Made by a program: the position numbers and the translations under genes. This document shows, in pieces, positions 52,384 through 63,963 of a DNA stretch of 64,000 bases (positions are counted from its first letter, which is position 1; each line of letters starts with the position of its first letter). The stretch spans positions 1 to 64,000 of the forward strand of contig DUMB01000001.1 of the NCBI GenBank assembly GCA_012840085.1. Direction: 5' to 3'. The stretch is from Clostridiaceae bacterium. Lineage in GTDB: Bacteria; Bacillota; Clostridia; Acetivibrionales; DUMB01. The notes below the pieces were generated by a model. That model saw nothing but the letters and a program-made list of their open reading frames with translations, was not told where the DNA came from and did no database searches.

Positions 52384-53549
52384 GTATTCTTCACAGTGTA
52401 AAGTTGGAACCATGCAGCAATGAAGACTATCTTCAACTATTGAATGCCCTGGATAATGCATTCGGTTTTAAAGAGAAATTCTGGTTTTCCAGGAATATGG
52501 CGCATATATATCCATCTCCGGACAATATTGATTCAGACAGAATACGAAACAACTTAATTGTAAAACATTCCGGAGAGATTATAGGCTGTATTGGAATATT
52601 TCCCTTTGAAATTGAAACCGTTATTAATAATAAGCGCTTAGTCCTGTCTGTAGGAGGAGTAGGTTCAGTATTTACTGCCGAAAAGTATCGCAAGCAGGGC
52701 ATCATGTCCTTTATGCTGATACAGGCAATAGATAAAATGAAAGAGGACGGTTATGATATATCCTGGCTGGCAGGTGACAGACAAAGGTATAGAAACTATG
52801 GATGGGATTTTGCCGGGAGGCAATATAAATATGTCATCAGGCTGAGGGATATAGAAAGGTATTTTCCTCAAGACCTCAATATTGATACCGCGAAGCCTGC
52901 TGAGCATGACCTGCACATTATTGAAAACCTGTATTCAAGATATAAATCGAAAGTAATAAGGAATAGAACAGTGTGGAAGGAGCATTTTAAGAGGGAAAAA
53001 CTGAGCTGGGTGATGGGTGAAACAGACGGAAAGTATGCTTATATGGCATATTACAAGGAAAAACCCGGTCTTATACATGAAATACAGGGGGACACCATAG
53101 CGGTTGTTTCACTTATGAAAAAACACATGAAGGATAACAATATATCTTTCATGGAAATAATATGCCCTTGTGAAGAGAGCATACTGGCCGGTTTGCTCAA
53201 CAATATTTCGAGCAACTATTCAATAGTACACAACTACCAGATCAGAATTGTTAATGAAGAAAAGCTGTGGAACAAGCTGCTTCCGGTAATTAGGTCGAAC
53301 GAATTAATACGCCGGTCTGAGAGCACTTTAAGATATTTGGAAAATATACAAGAAAAGGAATTAAAGAGACAGATGCTTAGGGATGTTTTGGGCTTCAACT
53401 GCAAGTGGGAATCTTTTAATTGTGAACCCTCTGGTTGCGAATCCTCTGCTTGTGAGCTTTCCGGCAGCGAATTTATCCCGGAGCAGGTAAAAAGGATAAA
53501 AGACATCCTGCCGGTAAACTGGTGGATGTCCTATATCGATGCTGTTTAA
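52380..53549 (+). CDS. GNAT-family acetyltransferase, Eis-like architecture
   Basis: A 389-residue protein. The N-terminal GNAT domain (about 1-150) has SVGGVGSVFTAEKYRKQGIM, which holds the acetyl-CoA loop (R-K-Q-G-I-M), and ISWLAGDRQRYRNYGWDFAG. A longer C-terminal part is arranged as in Eis-type enzymes. Near the end a Cys/Glu/Ser stretch repeats CEPSGCESSACELSGSEF, encoded by degenerate 15-base units (about 53419-53470), and may be a strand-slippage expansion. The substrate is unknown. It is translationally coupled to the preceding membrane protein. Confidence 0.78.
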   Translation: MSILHSVKLEPCSNEDYLQLLNALDNAFGFKEKFWFSRNMAHIYPSPDNIDSDRIRNNLIVKHSGEIIGCIGIFPFEIETVINNKRLVLSVGGVGSVFTAEKYRKQGIMSFMLIQAIDKMKEDGYDISWLAGDRQRYRNYGWDFAGRQYKYVIRLRDIERYFPQDLNIDTAKPAEHDLHIIENLYSRYKSKVIRNRTVWKEHFKREKLSWVMGETDGKYAYMAYYKEKPGLIHEIQGDTIAVVSLMKKHMKDNNISFMEIICPCEESILAGLLNNISSNYSIVHNYQIRIVNEEKLWNKLLPVIRSNELIRRSESTLRYLENIQEKELKRQMLRDVLGFNCKWESFNCEPSGCESSACELSGSEFIPEQVKRIKDILPVNWWMSYIDAV

Positions 53550-53643
53550 TTTTTTATAAAGGAAGCCTGACTTCTAAAAGAGGTTTTATGGACTTTTAGG
53601 GGGACCATGTTGAAAAACTGACAACAAATAAAAAAAGACCTTT

Positions 53644-53775
53644 AATATTGACTGCCATGTTACGGCTTCCGGAAGTGAATACCGCAAGGCCGCAATGCGC
53701 CTGCCATTTGTTTGCTGCGCAAGCAGGCAGTTGTGCATAATATGTAAGCTACGCTTCCATATTAATATCCAAGTG
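53644..53775. repeat. Structured dispersed repeat, copy B
   Basis: Located in a 390-base gap with no gene. It contains TTACGGCTTCCGG / CCGCAAGGCCGCAA (about 53659-53695), similar in sequence to hairpin 1 of copy A at 46016, then CTGCC / GGCAG around TTGCTGCGCAA, parallel to hairpin 2, and GCATAATATGTAAGCTACGC against copy A's GCATAACACTTATGATCCGC. Ends carry TTAATATTGA and CCATATTAATAT. The rest of the gap has a 7-bp hairpin at 53574-53599 (CTAAAAG / CTTTTAG). Confidence 0.6.
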
Positions 53776-53939
53776 CTGGCAAATCAATGTACATAGCTGC
53801 ATCTATATGACAAATAAATAAAAGTAGTAGCCAGTTTTCCTGCAGTTTTGATATACCTGAGATTTTCTGGAAATAGCTTTCATTGATCCGTATTTTCTGT
53901 ATAATAGAAATCAGAAAATAATCTGGGAGGAAGCCTTAG

Positions 53940-55133
53940 GTGGGTTTTAACGCTGTAACTGTGCTGCTTGCCGCAGTATTTCTAATTCCTCTTGCCGCCG
54001 GAGCTGCAAGAGGGCCTTCAAGAAGGAAAATGCTTGATTCAATGGGCTCGCTGCTCGACAATGTTGAGTTGCTTGCGGGCTTTCTATTGTCTGTTTATCT
54101 TACAAAAAAAATTTTTTTTGAAAATAACAGCGGAGTATTCGCACTGATATATAAATGGATTCCCGGCCGGCTTAAAGACTTTCTTTATGGCCGGGACGTT
54201 CTTACCTATATTCTTATTGTACCTATTATTCTCCTGTTTGTACTTTTGATATTGAGAATTTTTACCACACCGTTTTACAGGCACGTTATTGAGCCTCTTT
54301 CTGAAGCTATTTACAGAAAAACATGTGAGGCGGGGAGATTTATAAGGAGTTTGACAGGCGCTCTGTGGCAGCTGCCAAAAGCAATTCTTGGTGTACTTGT
54401 CTGCACACTGATTCTTAATTTTTCCGGTTACTATTTTTACATGCCTAAAATGGCAAAATGGATGAGTGAGTCCGGACTTTATCAGCTGATATACCAGAAT
54501 GCTCTTCATCCAATTCTGAATTCAAATATTGCAAAGCAAATACCGGTTATAGTAAATGATTCCTTCAGAAATCTGACAGGTGGTGCTGATCAAAATGGCG
54601 AAACAATTGTAGAACAAATCGGAAAAAGAATTATTGGAGATGCTGTAATAATTGAGTATTTCAACGGAGTAACGATAGATGAGGCTATTAAGTCCACTCC
54701 GGAGATTGACCGCACTGCCGCAGAAATTGTCGGGGATGAGGAAAGCGATACAAAAAAGGCCTATTTGATATATAAATGGGTCAGCAAAAATATTGAATAT
54801 GATTTTGAGAAAGCTGAAAACATTGTTTATAATACCTGGAAGTATAAATCCGGATCAATAGAGGCGTTCAATACAAGAAAAGGAATCTGCTTTGATTATT
54901 CATGCCTGTACATATCAATGTGCCGGGCTGTTGGACTAAAGGTACGGCTGATAACCGGACTTGGTTACAGTGGAACGTCATGGGGAGACCATGCGTGGAA
55001 CCAGGTGTGGTCAGAAGAGGAGCAAAGATGGATTAACCTGGACACCACTTTTGGCAGCTCCGGTAAAAACTATTTTGACAAGCCGGACTTTTTTGTAGAT
55101 CACAGGGACGGACAAATACAAGGCGAATGGTAG
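53940..55133 (+). CDS. Membrane protein with transglutaminase-like cysteine protease domain
   Basis: A 397-residue protein. The N-terminal half has hydrophobic segments (AVTVLLAAVFLIPLAAGAA; VLTYILIVPIILLFVLLILR; AILGVLVCTLILNFSGYYFY). The C-terminal part (about 260-390) is a transglutaminase-like domain: DTKKAYLIYKWVSKNIEYDF, NTRKGICFDYSCLYISMCRA (catalytic Cys), GTSWGDHAWNQVWSEE (His) and WINLDTTFG (Asp). Such domains usually act as peptidases or amidases outside the cell; the substrate is unknown. GTG start with CTGGGAGGAAGCC upstream. An inverted repeat lies between it and the convergent gene. Confidence 0.83.
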   Translation: MGFNAVTVLLAAVFLIPLAAGAARGPSRRKMLDSMGSLLDNVELLAGFLLSVYLTKKIFFENNSGVFALIYKWIPGRLKDFLYGRDVLTYILIVPIILLFVLLILRIFTTPFYRHVIEPLSEAIYRKTCEAGRFIRSLTGALWQLPKAILGVLVCTLILNFSGYYFYMPKMAKWMSESGLYQLIYQNALHPILNSNIAKQIPVIVNDSFRNLTGGADQNGETIVEQIGKRIIGDAVIIEYFNGVTIDEAIKSTPEIDRTAAEIVGDEESDTKKAYLIYKWVSKNIEYDFEKAENIVYNTWKYKSGSIEAFNTRKGICFDYSCLYISMCRAVGLKVRLITGLGYSGTSWGDHAWNQVWSEEEQRWINLDTTFGSSGKNYFDKPDFFVDHRDGQIQGEW

Positions 55134-55138
55134 AGCAC

Positions 55139-55192
55139 CACTTAAAATGGCAGTGAATCAATTAAAATACAGCAATGCTCATATTTTAAGTG
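55139..55192. other. Inverted repeat between convergent genes
   Basis: CACTTAAAAT (55139-55148) and ATTTTAAGTG (55183-55192) are a perfect 10-bp inverted repeat with a 34-base loop spanning the end of the YmaF-like gene. It could act as a terminator in both directions, though no long T run follows. Confidence 0.5.
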
Positions 55193-55509
55193 ACTACCTG
55201 GCTTTGTGTATTATCCGATATATATGAAACTTCCTCAAAAGTATAACCTTCATATTCGTGCTCATGCATGTCATTCAACTCAAGGACTCCTTGCATCCGG
55301 TGTATATGACCGTTTTCCGTCTTAACCGGAAGTCCTGTTATACCAGAGAAATAGTGAGTATGATTCGTATAAGAGGAAGTACCATAGAAATAGTGCAGAT
55401 GGAGACTGCCTATACCTATTGTATTTTCTGTATAGCCCAGGATATTATGAATGTGGCCTTTTTCCATTTTGCAATCAAATTTATATTTATGTGCATGATT
55501 TTTTATCAT
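55186..55509 (-). CDS. YmaF-family His-rich protein (HxH repeats)
   Basis: A 107-residue protein with repeated HxH elements at regular spacing: NHAHKYKF, KGHIHNILG, SLHLHYFYG, NHTHYFSG, NGHIHRMQG, MHEHEYEG. This is the YmaF family of Firmicutes, whose role is unknown; the His pairs suggest metal binding. The ATG at 55509 is chosen because GGTGG lies 8 bases upstream; a TTG at 55533 would add eight residues. Convergent with the transglutaminase-like gene. Confidence 0.8.
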   Translation of the reverse strand: MIKNHAHKYKFDCKMEKGHIHNILGYTENTIGIGSLHLHYFYGTSSYTNHTHYFSGITGLPVKTENGHIHRMQGVLELNDMHEHEYEGYTFEEVSYISDNTQSQVVT

Positions 55510-55804
55510 AATATTAACCACCGTTTCTGCCAATTAAATGCAGGCTATTTTTCGAACCAACCATAAAAAATCAGAAACATATAAAATTCATTTTGTATCA
55601 TATTAATAACCTGTGCAGAAAAAAATAAATTATAATATTAATATTTGCCAGAACCGATATATTTTTTATATTAAGAATTATAATACTTAAAATATATTAG
55701 TTGAATAGGTATAATTTAAATGTTAAAATGTACTTTGAACGATTTTTTACGGTGTATTGCCATAATTTTGCTATAAAACCTTTCAGCCAAAGGGTGGTGA
55801 TTAA

Positions 55805-56120
55805 GTGTCTTCTGTAGAAATATTACAGTTTATAAGAAAAGCGGAAGAGGAAGCTGAAGATATTATAAAAAAATCAGCAGCTGATTCCCGCCGGATTGTG
55901 TCTCAGGCAGAAAGCCAGTCACGTCAGCTTCTTGAAAAGTTGGATTCAGATATAGAGAATAATCGCAAAAAAATAATTTCAGAAGCTGAAGACGCTGCAA
56001 ATGCTGAAATTAAAATCAAAATGCAGGAAATTGCCAAGCAATGTGAAGATATCAAGAGAAAGGCCGGAGAAAAAATTGATGATGCAGTCAATATAATTGT
56101 GGGAAGGATTGTGAAATTGA

Positions 56121-56134
<14 letters not shown>
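55805..56134 (+). CDS. V-type ATPase subunit G/H (peripheral stalk)
   Basis: A 109-residue, almost wholly helical, charged protein: IRKAEEEAEDIIKKSAADSR, RQLLEKLDSDIENNRKK and AKQCEDIKRKAGEKIDDA. This is a right-handed coiled-coil pattern as in the G (AhaH) stalk subunit, which pairs with subunit E to hold the catalytic head. GTG start after AAAGGGTGGTGATTAA. It is first in the nine-gene V-ATPase run and overlaps subunit I by 14 bases. The 271-base spacer upstream is AT-rich and presumably holds the operon promoter, which I could not define. Confidence 0.85.
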
Positions 56135-58582
<2,448 letters not shown>

Positions 58583-58607
58583 TTTAGCTTAAAGGAGTGG
58601 CTTTTGA

Positions 58608-59207
58608 ATGGCAGAAGCGGACAAGTTAAGAGAAAAAATACTGGAGGATGCCCGCCAGCAGGCTAAAGCAATGCTAGAGCGCGCTGAGCGTGAGGCTGCA
58701 GCCATTTTAAATGCGGCAAAGACTGAAGCTGAAGAAAAAGAGCGGGCGGCTGCCGAGAAAGCAAGCAGGGAAGCGGAAGAGAGGAAAAAGAGACTTCTCG
58801 CTTCTGCCGACCTTGAAGGCAGAAAGAAGATACTCCAGGCCAAACAGGATATAGTAGATGAAGCCTTTTCCAGGGCTATAGATAAATTGAGTTCCCTGCC
58901 CGCAAAGCAGTATGTTGACATAATTGCTTCAATGGCAGTTGAGGCTGTAAGCAGTGGAAATGAGGAAATAATCCTTTCCCCAAAAGACAGGGATGTATAT
59001 GGAACAGAAATAGTTAATACTGTGAACAGCAAACTTTCAGCAAAAGGTATGAATGGCGCCGTTAGGTTATCTGATACAACCAGAGACATTAAAGGCGGAT
59101 TCATACTAAGGTCTGGAGACGTTGAGATCAACAACTCATTTGAGGTAATAGTCAAAATGAAGCGTGATGAACTTGAGGCTGAAGTTGTAAAAGTGCTATT
59201 TGGATGA
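58608..59207 (+). CDS. ntpE: V-type ATPase subunit E (peripheral stalk)
   Basis: A 199-residue protein. Its first 100 residues are a long charged helix (LREKILEDARQQAKAMLERA, ERAAAEKASREAEERKKRL), followed by a globular C-terminal domain (YVDIIASMAVEAVSSGNEEI, SDTTRDIKGGFILRSGDVEI), as in subunit E. It pairs with G/H to form the stator. AAAGGAGTGGCTTTTGA precedes the ATG. Its stop lies at the start of a 15-16 bp tandem repeat that separates it from subunit C. Confidence 0.92.
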   Translation: MAEADKLREKILEDARQQAKAMLERAEREAAAILNAAKTEAEEKERAAAEKASREAEERKKRLLASADLEGRKKILQAKQDIVDEAFSRAIDKLSSLPAKQYVDIIASMAVEAVSSGNEEIILSPKDRDVYGTEIVNTVNSKLSAKGMNGAVRLSDTTRDIKGGFILRSGDVEINNSFEVIVKMKRDELEAEVVKVLFG

Positions 59208-59283
59208 AACTTGATTAAACTGAAATTTATTAAGACAAAATTTATTATACAAAAGTTCATTAAACAGAAGTTTATTAAACAGA
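59207..59283. repeat. 15-16 bp imperfect tandem repeat inside the V-ATPase operon
   Basis: Five adjacent units at 59207 (16), 59223 (16), 59239 (15), 59254 (15) and 59269 (15). The last two, AGTTCATTAAACAGA and AGTTTATTAAACAGA, differ by one base. The array fills the spacer between subunits E and C and does not continue either reading frame. Confidence 0.8.
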
Positions 59284-59326
59284 ATGTTTTATGCTGATTG
59301 GTTCCCTACAGAAGGGAGGTAGAGTT

Positions 59327-60331
59327 TTGGCGGTCGATACGCAATATGCATATGCAGTTGGGAAAATTCGAGCTCTAGAGAAAAGGTTGCTGGACAGAGC
59401 CAGAATGGATAGGATGATTGATGCCAGATCGCCTGAAGAGGCTCTAAAAGTGCTTTTTGAAGCAGGATATGAGAGCGGCTCGGATGATTATGCAGATGTT
59501 TATGAATATGAAAACCTTTTGAAAAATGAACAGGTGAAAGTGTACAAGCTTCTTAAAAGTATCGCACCGGAGCCGGAGGCTTTTGACATATTTCTGTTTC
59601 AGAATGATTACCATAACATTAAGGTATTGTTAAAAGCTGAATTTCTCGGCCAGGATAATGATTATATGCTTATAGACACAGGCACTGTTCCTGTTGCCGA
59701 ATTGAAAAAAATGATAGCTGAAAGGAACCTGGCACAAATGCCGGACACAATGCGAAATGCTGTGGAAGAGTGCATTGATGTTTTCAACAGGACGAATGAT
59801 CCACAAGCTATAGATATAATACTTGACAGGGCAACTTTTCAGCAAATGCAGGAATATGCAGCCAAGTCAGGCTATAAGTTTGTTTCCGGACTGGTTCAGC
59901 TGATTACCGACCTGACAAATATAAAGATATTTTTGAGAGGGAGAAGCACCGGGAAGAAGTGGGATACTCTGCAGAAAATACTGCTTCCTGGTGGAAGTAT
60001 AGACAAAAAGGTGTTTATAGAGTATCTTGATGATACTCTTGAAAGCTTTGTCAATTTTATAAAAAGCAAACCATACGGAAGCATTTGTGAAGAGGGTATT
60101 GAGAATTTCAATAACACAGGAAGTCTTTCGAAGTTTGAAAGACTTACCGATAATTTTGTAATGTCTTATATAAAGAAGGCAAAGTATGTTGCTTTGGGCA
60201 TAGAACCTCTTATAGCCTACTTATGGGCTAAGGAGAATGAGATAAAAAATGCAAGAATCATTATGGTTGGGAAAATAAATAATATTTCCAGTGAAGTTAT
60301 CAGGGAAAGGCTGAGGGAAACCTATGTATAA
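59327..60331 (+). CDS. ntpC: V-type ATPase subunit C (subunit d, rotor cap)
   Basis: A 334-residue soluble helical protein of the V-ATPase C/AC39 family. Seen: YAYAVGKIRALEKRLLDRAR, LFQNDYHNIKVLLKAEFLG, VSGLVQLITDLTNIKIFLRG and the C-terminal PLIAYLWAKENEIKNARIIM. It links the K ring to the central stalk. The start is placed at TTG 59327 because GGGAGG at 59314-59319 is 7 bases upstream; an ATG at 59291 would add 12 residues without a site. Overlaps subunit F by 8 bases. Confidence 0.9.
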   Translation: MAVDTQYAYAVGKIRALEKRLLDRARMDRMIDARSPEEALKVLFEAGYESGSDDYADVYEYENLLKNEQVKVYKLLKSIAPEPEAFDIFLFQNDYHNIKVLLKAEFLGQDNDYMLIDTGTVPVAELKKMIAERNLAQMPDTMRNAVEECIDVFNRTNDPQAIDIILDRATFQQMQEYAAKSGYKFVSGLVQLITDLTNIKIFLRGRSTGKKWDTLQKILLPGGSIDKKVFIEYLDDTLESFVNFIKSKPYGSICEEGIENFNNTGSLSKFERLTDNFVMSYIKKAKYVALGIEPLIAYLWAKENEIKNARIIMVGKINNISSEVIRERLRETYV

Positions 60332-60650
60332 AATTGGAGTAATTGGTGATAAGGATAGTATTCTGGGATTTAAAGCGGTTGGTTTTGATGTATATCCGAT
60401 CACAGGACCTAAGGAGGCCGAGACCGTACTTCATCAGCTTGCAGGTGATAACTATGCGGTTATATATATTACTGAACAAATCGCGAAAGAAATAGTAGAA
60501 GATATTGATAAATATAAAGATGAAATGTTTCCTGCCATCGTACCTATACCTGGCAACCAGGGTTCACTGGGAATCGGAATGCAGGGAGTGAAGAAATCTG
60601 TTGAACGTGCTATAGGAGCTGATATTTTGTTCAATGATGATGAGGTATAG
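60324..60650 (+). CDS. V-type ATPase subunit F (central stalk)
   Basis: A 108-residue Rossmann-like protein: YKIGVIGDKDSILGFKAVGF at the start, YAVIYITEQIAKEIVEDID in the middle and FPAIVPIPGNQGSLGIGMQG near the end. These are the hallmarks of V/A-type subunit F, which binds subunit D in the central shaft. In Enterococcus the equivalent gene is named ntpG. The length is normal. It starts within the end of subunit C. Confidence 0.92.
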   Translation: MYKIGVIGDKDSILGFKAVGFDVYPITGPKEAETVLHQLAGDNYAVIYITEQIAKEIVEDIDKYKDEMFPAIVPIPGNQGSLGIGMQGVKKSVERAIGADILFNDDEV

Positions 60651-60689
60651 GCTTTATAAAGTAATTATTTTGGAAAGAAGGGATGTAGT

Positions 60690-62459
60690 ATGATCCGGGG
60701 AACGATTGCCAAGGTTTCAGGACCTCTTGTTATTGCTGAGGGAATGAGACAGGCTAATATGTTCGATGTTGTTCGTGTCAGTGAGCACCGTCTGATCGGT
60801 GAAATAATAGAAATGCACGAAGACAGGGCCTCTATCCAGGTTTATGAGGAAACCGCAGGACTTGGTCCGGGTGAACCTGTTGTGTCTACAGGAACCCCGT
60901 TAAGTGTTGAACTTGGGCCTGGGCTTATCAGTACAATATATGACGGTATACAGAGGCCTCTGACGAAAATAAGGGAAATGGTTGGAAGCAATATAACGAG
61001 AGGTATTGATGTACCTTCTCTTGACAGAGATAAAAAGTGGCTTTTCGAACCGACAGTAGCAAAGGGTACGAGAGTAAGTTCCGGAGATATTATCGGTAAG
61101 GTTCAGGAAACTGCTGTTGTTGAGCACCGCATCATGATACCGTACGGCATAAGCGGAGTAGTGGAAGAAATAAAGAGCGGTGAATTTACCGTTGAAGAGA
61201 CAATTGCCGTAGTCAGGAAGGATGACGGGCAGACTGTTAATATTCAAATGATGCAAAAATGGCCTGTAAGAAAGGGGAGACCTTATAGGGAAAAGCTCGC
61301 TCCTTCTGAACCATTGGTCACCGGACAGAGGGTAATAGATACACTGTTTCCGTTGGCAAAAGGCGGAGTTGCAGCAGTTCCGGGGCCTTTTGGAAGCGGT
61401 AAGACAGTAGTTCAGCATCAGCTCGCAAAATGGGCCGATGCCGATATCGTGGTATATATCGGATGTGGAGAACGTGGAAATGAGATGACTGACGTTCTTA
61501 TGGAGTTTCCCGAGCTTAAGGATCCAAGAACCGGGGAATCCCTTATGCAAAGGACTGTGCTTATTGCAAATACTTCCGATATGCCTGTTGCAGCCCGTGA
61601 AGCTTCAATATATACAGGAATAACTATCGCTGAATACTTCAGAGATATGGGTTATAGTGTTGCGCTCATGGCTGACTCAACTTCAAGATGGGCAGAGGCA
61701 TTGAGAGAAATGTCAGGAAGACTTGAAGAGATGCCCGGTGAAGAGGGGTATCCTGCATATCTGGGTTCAAGACTTGCCCAGTTCTATGAAAGGGCAGGAA
61801 GGGTTATTACTCTTGGAACTGAAGGAAGAGAAGGTTCTATTACAGCTATTGGCGCAGTATCACCTCCCGGAGGAGATATTTCCGAGCCTGTCACCCAGGC
61901 TACTCTGAGAATAGTAAAAGTGTTCTGGGGACTTGATGCGTCCCTTGCATACCGAAGACATTTCCCGGCTATCAACTGGCTGCTTAGTTATTCACTTTAC
62001 CTTGACAGGCTTGATGAATGGATAAGCGAGCATGTTTCAAAGGATTGGAGTTCGTTGAGAGCTGATGCAATGAGACTTCTTCAGGAAGAATCGGAACTGG
62101 AGGAAATAGTAAGGCTTGTCGGTATAGATGCTCTTTCAGCGAATGAAAGACTCGTGTTGGAGGCTGCAAAGTCCATACGTGAAGACTATCTGCATCAGAA
62201 TGCATTTCATGATGTTGATACTTATACATCAATGCATAAGCAATATAGAATGCTTAAGCTTATAATGTCATTCTATTATAAAGGCAAAAAGGCAATCGAA
62301 CAGGGAGCAAGCATCAATGAATTGTTCAACCTTCCTGTGCGTTACAGAATAGGCAGGGCTAAGTATACTAATGAAAATGAAGTAGACGTTGCATTTGACA
62401 GTATAGAAAAAGACCTTGACCAGCAGATGGAATCACTGGTGTCAAAGGAGGTTGGTTAA
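60690..62459 (+). CDS. ntpA: V-type ATPase catalytic subunit A
   Basis: A 589-residue catalytic subunit. The P-loop is GPFGSGKT at 232-239; the A-type insertion of about 80 residues ([20 protein letters not shown]) is present, separating it from F-type beta. Other motifs: [55 protein letters not shown] and [20 protein letters not shown]. It hydrolyses or makes ATP at the A/B interface. TGGAAAGAAGGGATGTAGT precedes the ATG. Subunit B starts one base after its stop. Confidence 0.95.
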   Translation: MIRGTIAKVSGPLVIAEGMRQANMFDVVRVSEHRLIGEIIEMHEDRASIQVYEETAGLGPGEPVVSTGTPLSVELGPGLISTIYDGIQRPLTKIREMVGSNITRGIDVPSLDRDKKWLFEPTVAKGTRVSSGDIIGKVQETAVVEHRIMIPYGISGVVEEIKSGEFTVEETIAVVRKDDGQTVNIQMMQKWPVRKGRPYREKLAPSEPLVTGQRVIDTLFPLAKGGVAAVPGPFGSGKTVVQHQLAKWADADIVVYIGCGERGNEMTDVLMEFPELKDPRTGESLMQRTVLIANTSDMPVAAREASIYTGITIAEYFRDMGYSVALMADSTSRWAEALREMSGRLEEMPGEEGYPAYLGSRLAQFYERAGRVITLGTEGREGSITAIGAVSPPGGDISEPVTQATLRIVKVFWGLDASLAYRRHFPAINWLLSYSLYLDRLDEWISEHVSKDWSSLRADAMRLLQEESELEEIVRLVGIDALSANERLVLEAAKSIREDYLHQNAFHDVDTYTSMHKQYRMLKLIMSFYYKGKKAIEQGASINELFNLPVRYRIGRAKYTNENEVDVAFDSIEKDLDQQMESLVSKEVG

Positions 62460-62460
62460 T

Positions 62461-63840
62461 ATGCTGAAGGAATATAAGACTATATCGGAAGTTGCAGGAC
62501 CTTTGATGCTTGTTCGGCAGGTCGAGGGTGTAAAGTTTGGCGAGCTGGGAGAAATTGAGCTTGCAAACGGTGAAACAAGAAGATGCAGAGTTCTTGAAGT
62601 GGATAAAGACAGCGCTCTCGTACAGCTGTTTGAAAGTTCTGCCGGAATAAATGTTGCAGAGAGCAAAGTGAGATTTCTCGGAAGGGGAATTGAGCTGCCT
62701 GTATCCATTGACATGCTGGGAAGGGTGTTTGACGGACTTGGAAGACCTATAGACAATGGTCCTAATATTATACCCGAAGCAAGACTTGATATAAACGGTA
62801 TGCCAATGAACCCTGCTGCCAGGGATTATCCCTCTGAGTTTATACAGACAGGTATTTCTGCAATAGACGGTCTGAATACTCTTGTAAGAGGACAAAAGCT
62901 GCCGATATTTTCAGGTTCAGGACTTCCCCATGCCCAGCTTGCAGCGCAAATCGCAAGGCAGGCAAAAGTACTTGGTACTGACAGCCGTTTTGCGGTTGTA
63001 TTTGCTGCTATAGGTATAACCTTTGAGGAAGCTGACTTCTTTATTTCAGACTTTAAAAGAACCGGAGCCATAGACCGTACGGTAATGTTTATGAATCTGG
63101 CAAATGACCCGGCTATTGAACGCATATCTACACCTCGTATGGCGCTGACTGCAGCAGAATACCTCGCTTTTGAAAAGGACATGCACGTGCTTGTAATACT
63201 TACAGATATAACAAATTACGCGGAAGCTCTTCGTGAAGTATCCGCTGCAAGAAAGGAAGTTCCGGGAAGAAGAGGCTATCCGGGATACCTTTATACCGAC
63301 CTGGCGACAATGTATGAAAGGGCAGGAAGAAAGTTAGATAAGAATGGAAGTATAACATTGATACCCATTCTTACAATGCCTGAAGATGACAAGACCCACC
63401 CCATACCCGACCTGACAGGATATATTACCGAGGGGCAGATTATACTGAGCAGGGAACTTTTCAGGAAGGGAGTTACTCCTCCAATTGATGTTCTTCCTTC
63501 CCTGTCACGTCTGAAAGATAAAGGTATTGGAAGGGGAAAAACAAGGGAAGACCACGCAGATACAATGAACCAGCTCTTTGCAGCATATGCCAGAGGTAAG
63601 GAAGCCAAGGAACTGGCAGTAATACTTGGTGAAGCTGCATTGTCAGATGTAGACAAGCTGTATGCCAAGTTTGCCGATGCTTTTGAGAAAGAATATGTAT
63701 CTCAGGGTTTTGATACTGAAAGAACGATAGAGGAAACTCTGGATCTGGGATGGAAGCTTCTTTCCATACTGCCTGTCGGAGAATTGAAGAGAATACGTGA
63801 CGAATATATTGAAAAATACCTGCCTAAAAATGAGGGTTAA
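62461..63840 (+). CDS. ntpB: V-type ATPase non-catalytic subunit B
   Basis: A 459-residue protein: [20 protein letters not shown] at the start, [16 protein letters not shown], the non-catalytic nucleotide region [20 protein letters not shown] in place of a true P-loop, [20 protein letters not shown], and [16 protein letters not shown]. It alternates with A in the head. The ATG at 62461 follows AAAGGAGGTTGGTTA; an upstream in-frame ATG at 62416 lies inside subunit A and is rejected. Confidence 0.95.
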   Translation: MLKEYKTISEVAGPLMLVRQVEGVKFGELGEIELANGETRRCRVLEVDKDSALVQLFESSAGINVAESKVRFLGRGIELPVSIDMLGRVFDGLGRPIDNGPNIIPEARLDINGMPMNPAARDYPSEFIQTGISAIDGLNTLVRGQKLPIFSGSGLPHAQLAAQIARQAKVLGTDSRFAVVFAAIGITFEEADFFISDFKRTGAIDRTVMFMNLANDPAIERISTPRMALTAAEYLAFEKDMHVLVILTDITNYAEALREVSAARKEVPGRRGYPGYLYTDLATMYERAGRKLDKNGSITLIPILTMPEDDKTHPIPDLTGYITEGQIILSRELFRKGVTPPIDVLPSLSRLKDKGIGRGKTREDHADTMNQLFAAYARGKEAKELAVILGEAALSDVDKLYAKFADAFEKEYVSQGFDTERTIEETLDLGWKLLSILPVGELKRIRDEYIEKYLPKNEG

Positions 63841-63867
63841 ACTATAAGTATAATTAGGGCAAATGTG

Positions 63868-63930
63868 TACAATGGGGACATTGCTTAATGCGAAAGGAAT
63901 ACTTTTTGTCAGAAAGGTGTGTCCCCTGTA
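63868..63930 (+). other. Intercistronic hairpin between subunits B and D
   Basis: TACA-x2-GGGGACA (63868-63880) pairs with TGTCCCC-TGTA (63920-63930) around a 39-base loop. There is no T run. It may tune subunit stoichiometry. Confidence 0.4.
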
Positions 63931-63963
63931 TAAAAAATAGGGATTTGAAAGGGAGAATACATT

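Noticed and set aside
55258..55566. 102-codon plus-strand frame opposite the YmaF-like gene
   Set aside because: The minus-strand frame has the regular HxH pattern and a good ribosome binding site; this one has neither.
58589..59260. 223-codon minus-strand frame opposite V-ATPase subunit E
   Set aside because: It arises from Glu/Lys/Ala-rich coding on the plus strand; its sequence is Ser/Ala low-complexity.
59291..59326. ATG start for subunit C at 59291
   Set aside because: No Shine-Dalgarno sequence; the TTG at 59327 follows GGGAGG at the correct distance.
60900..61550. 216-codon minus-strand frame opposite V-ATPase subunit A
   Set aside because: The plus-strand frame is a highly conserved catalytic subunit; the opposite frame has no recognisable domain.
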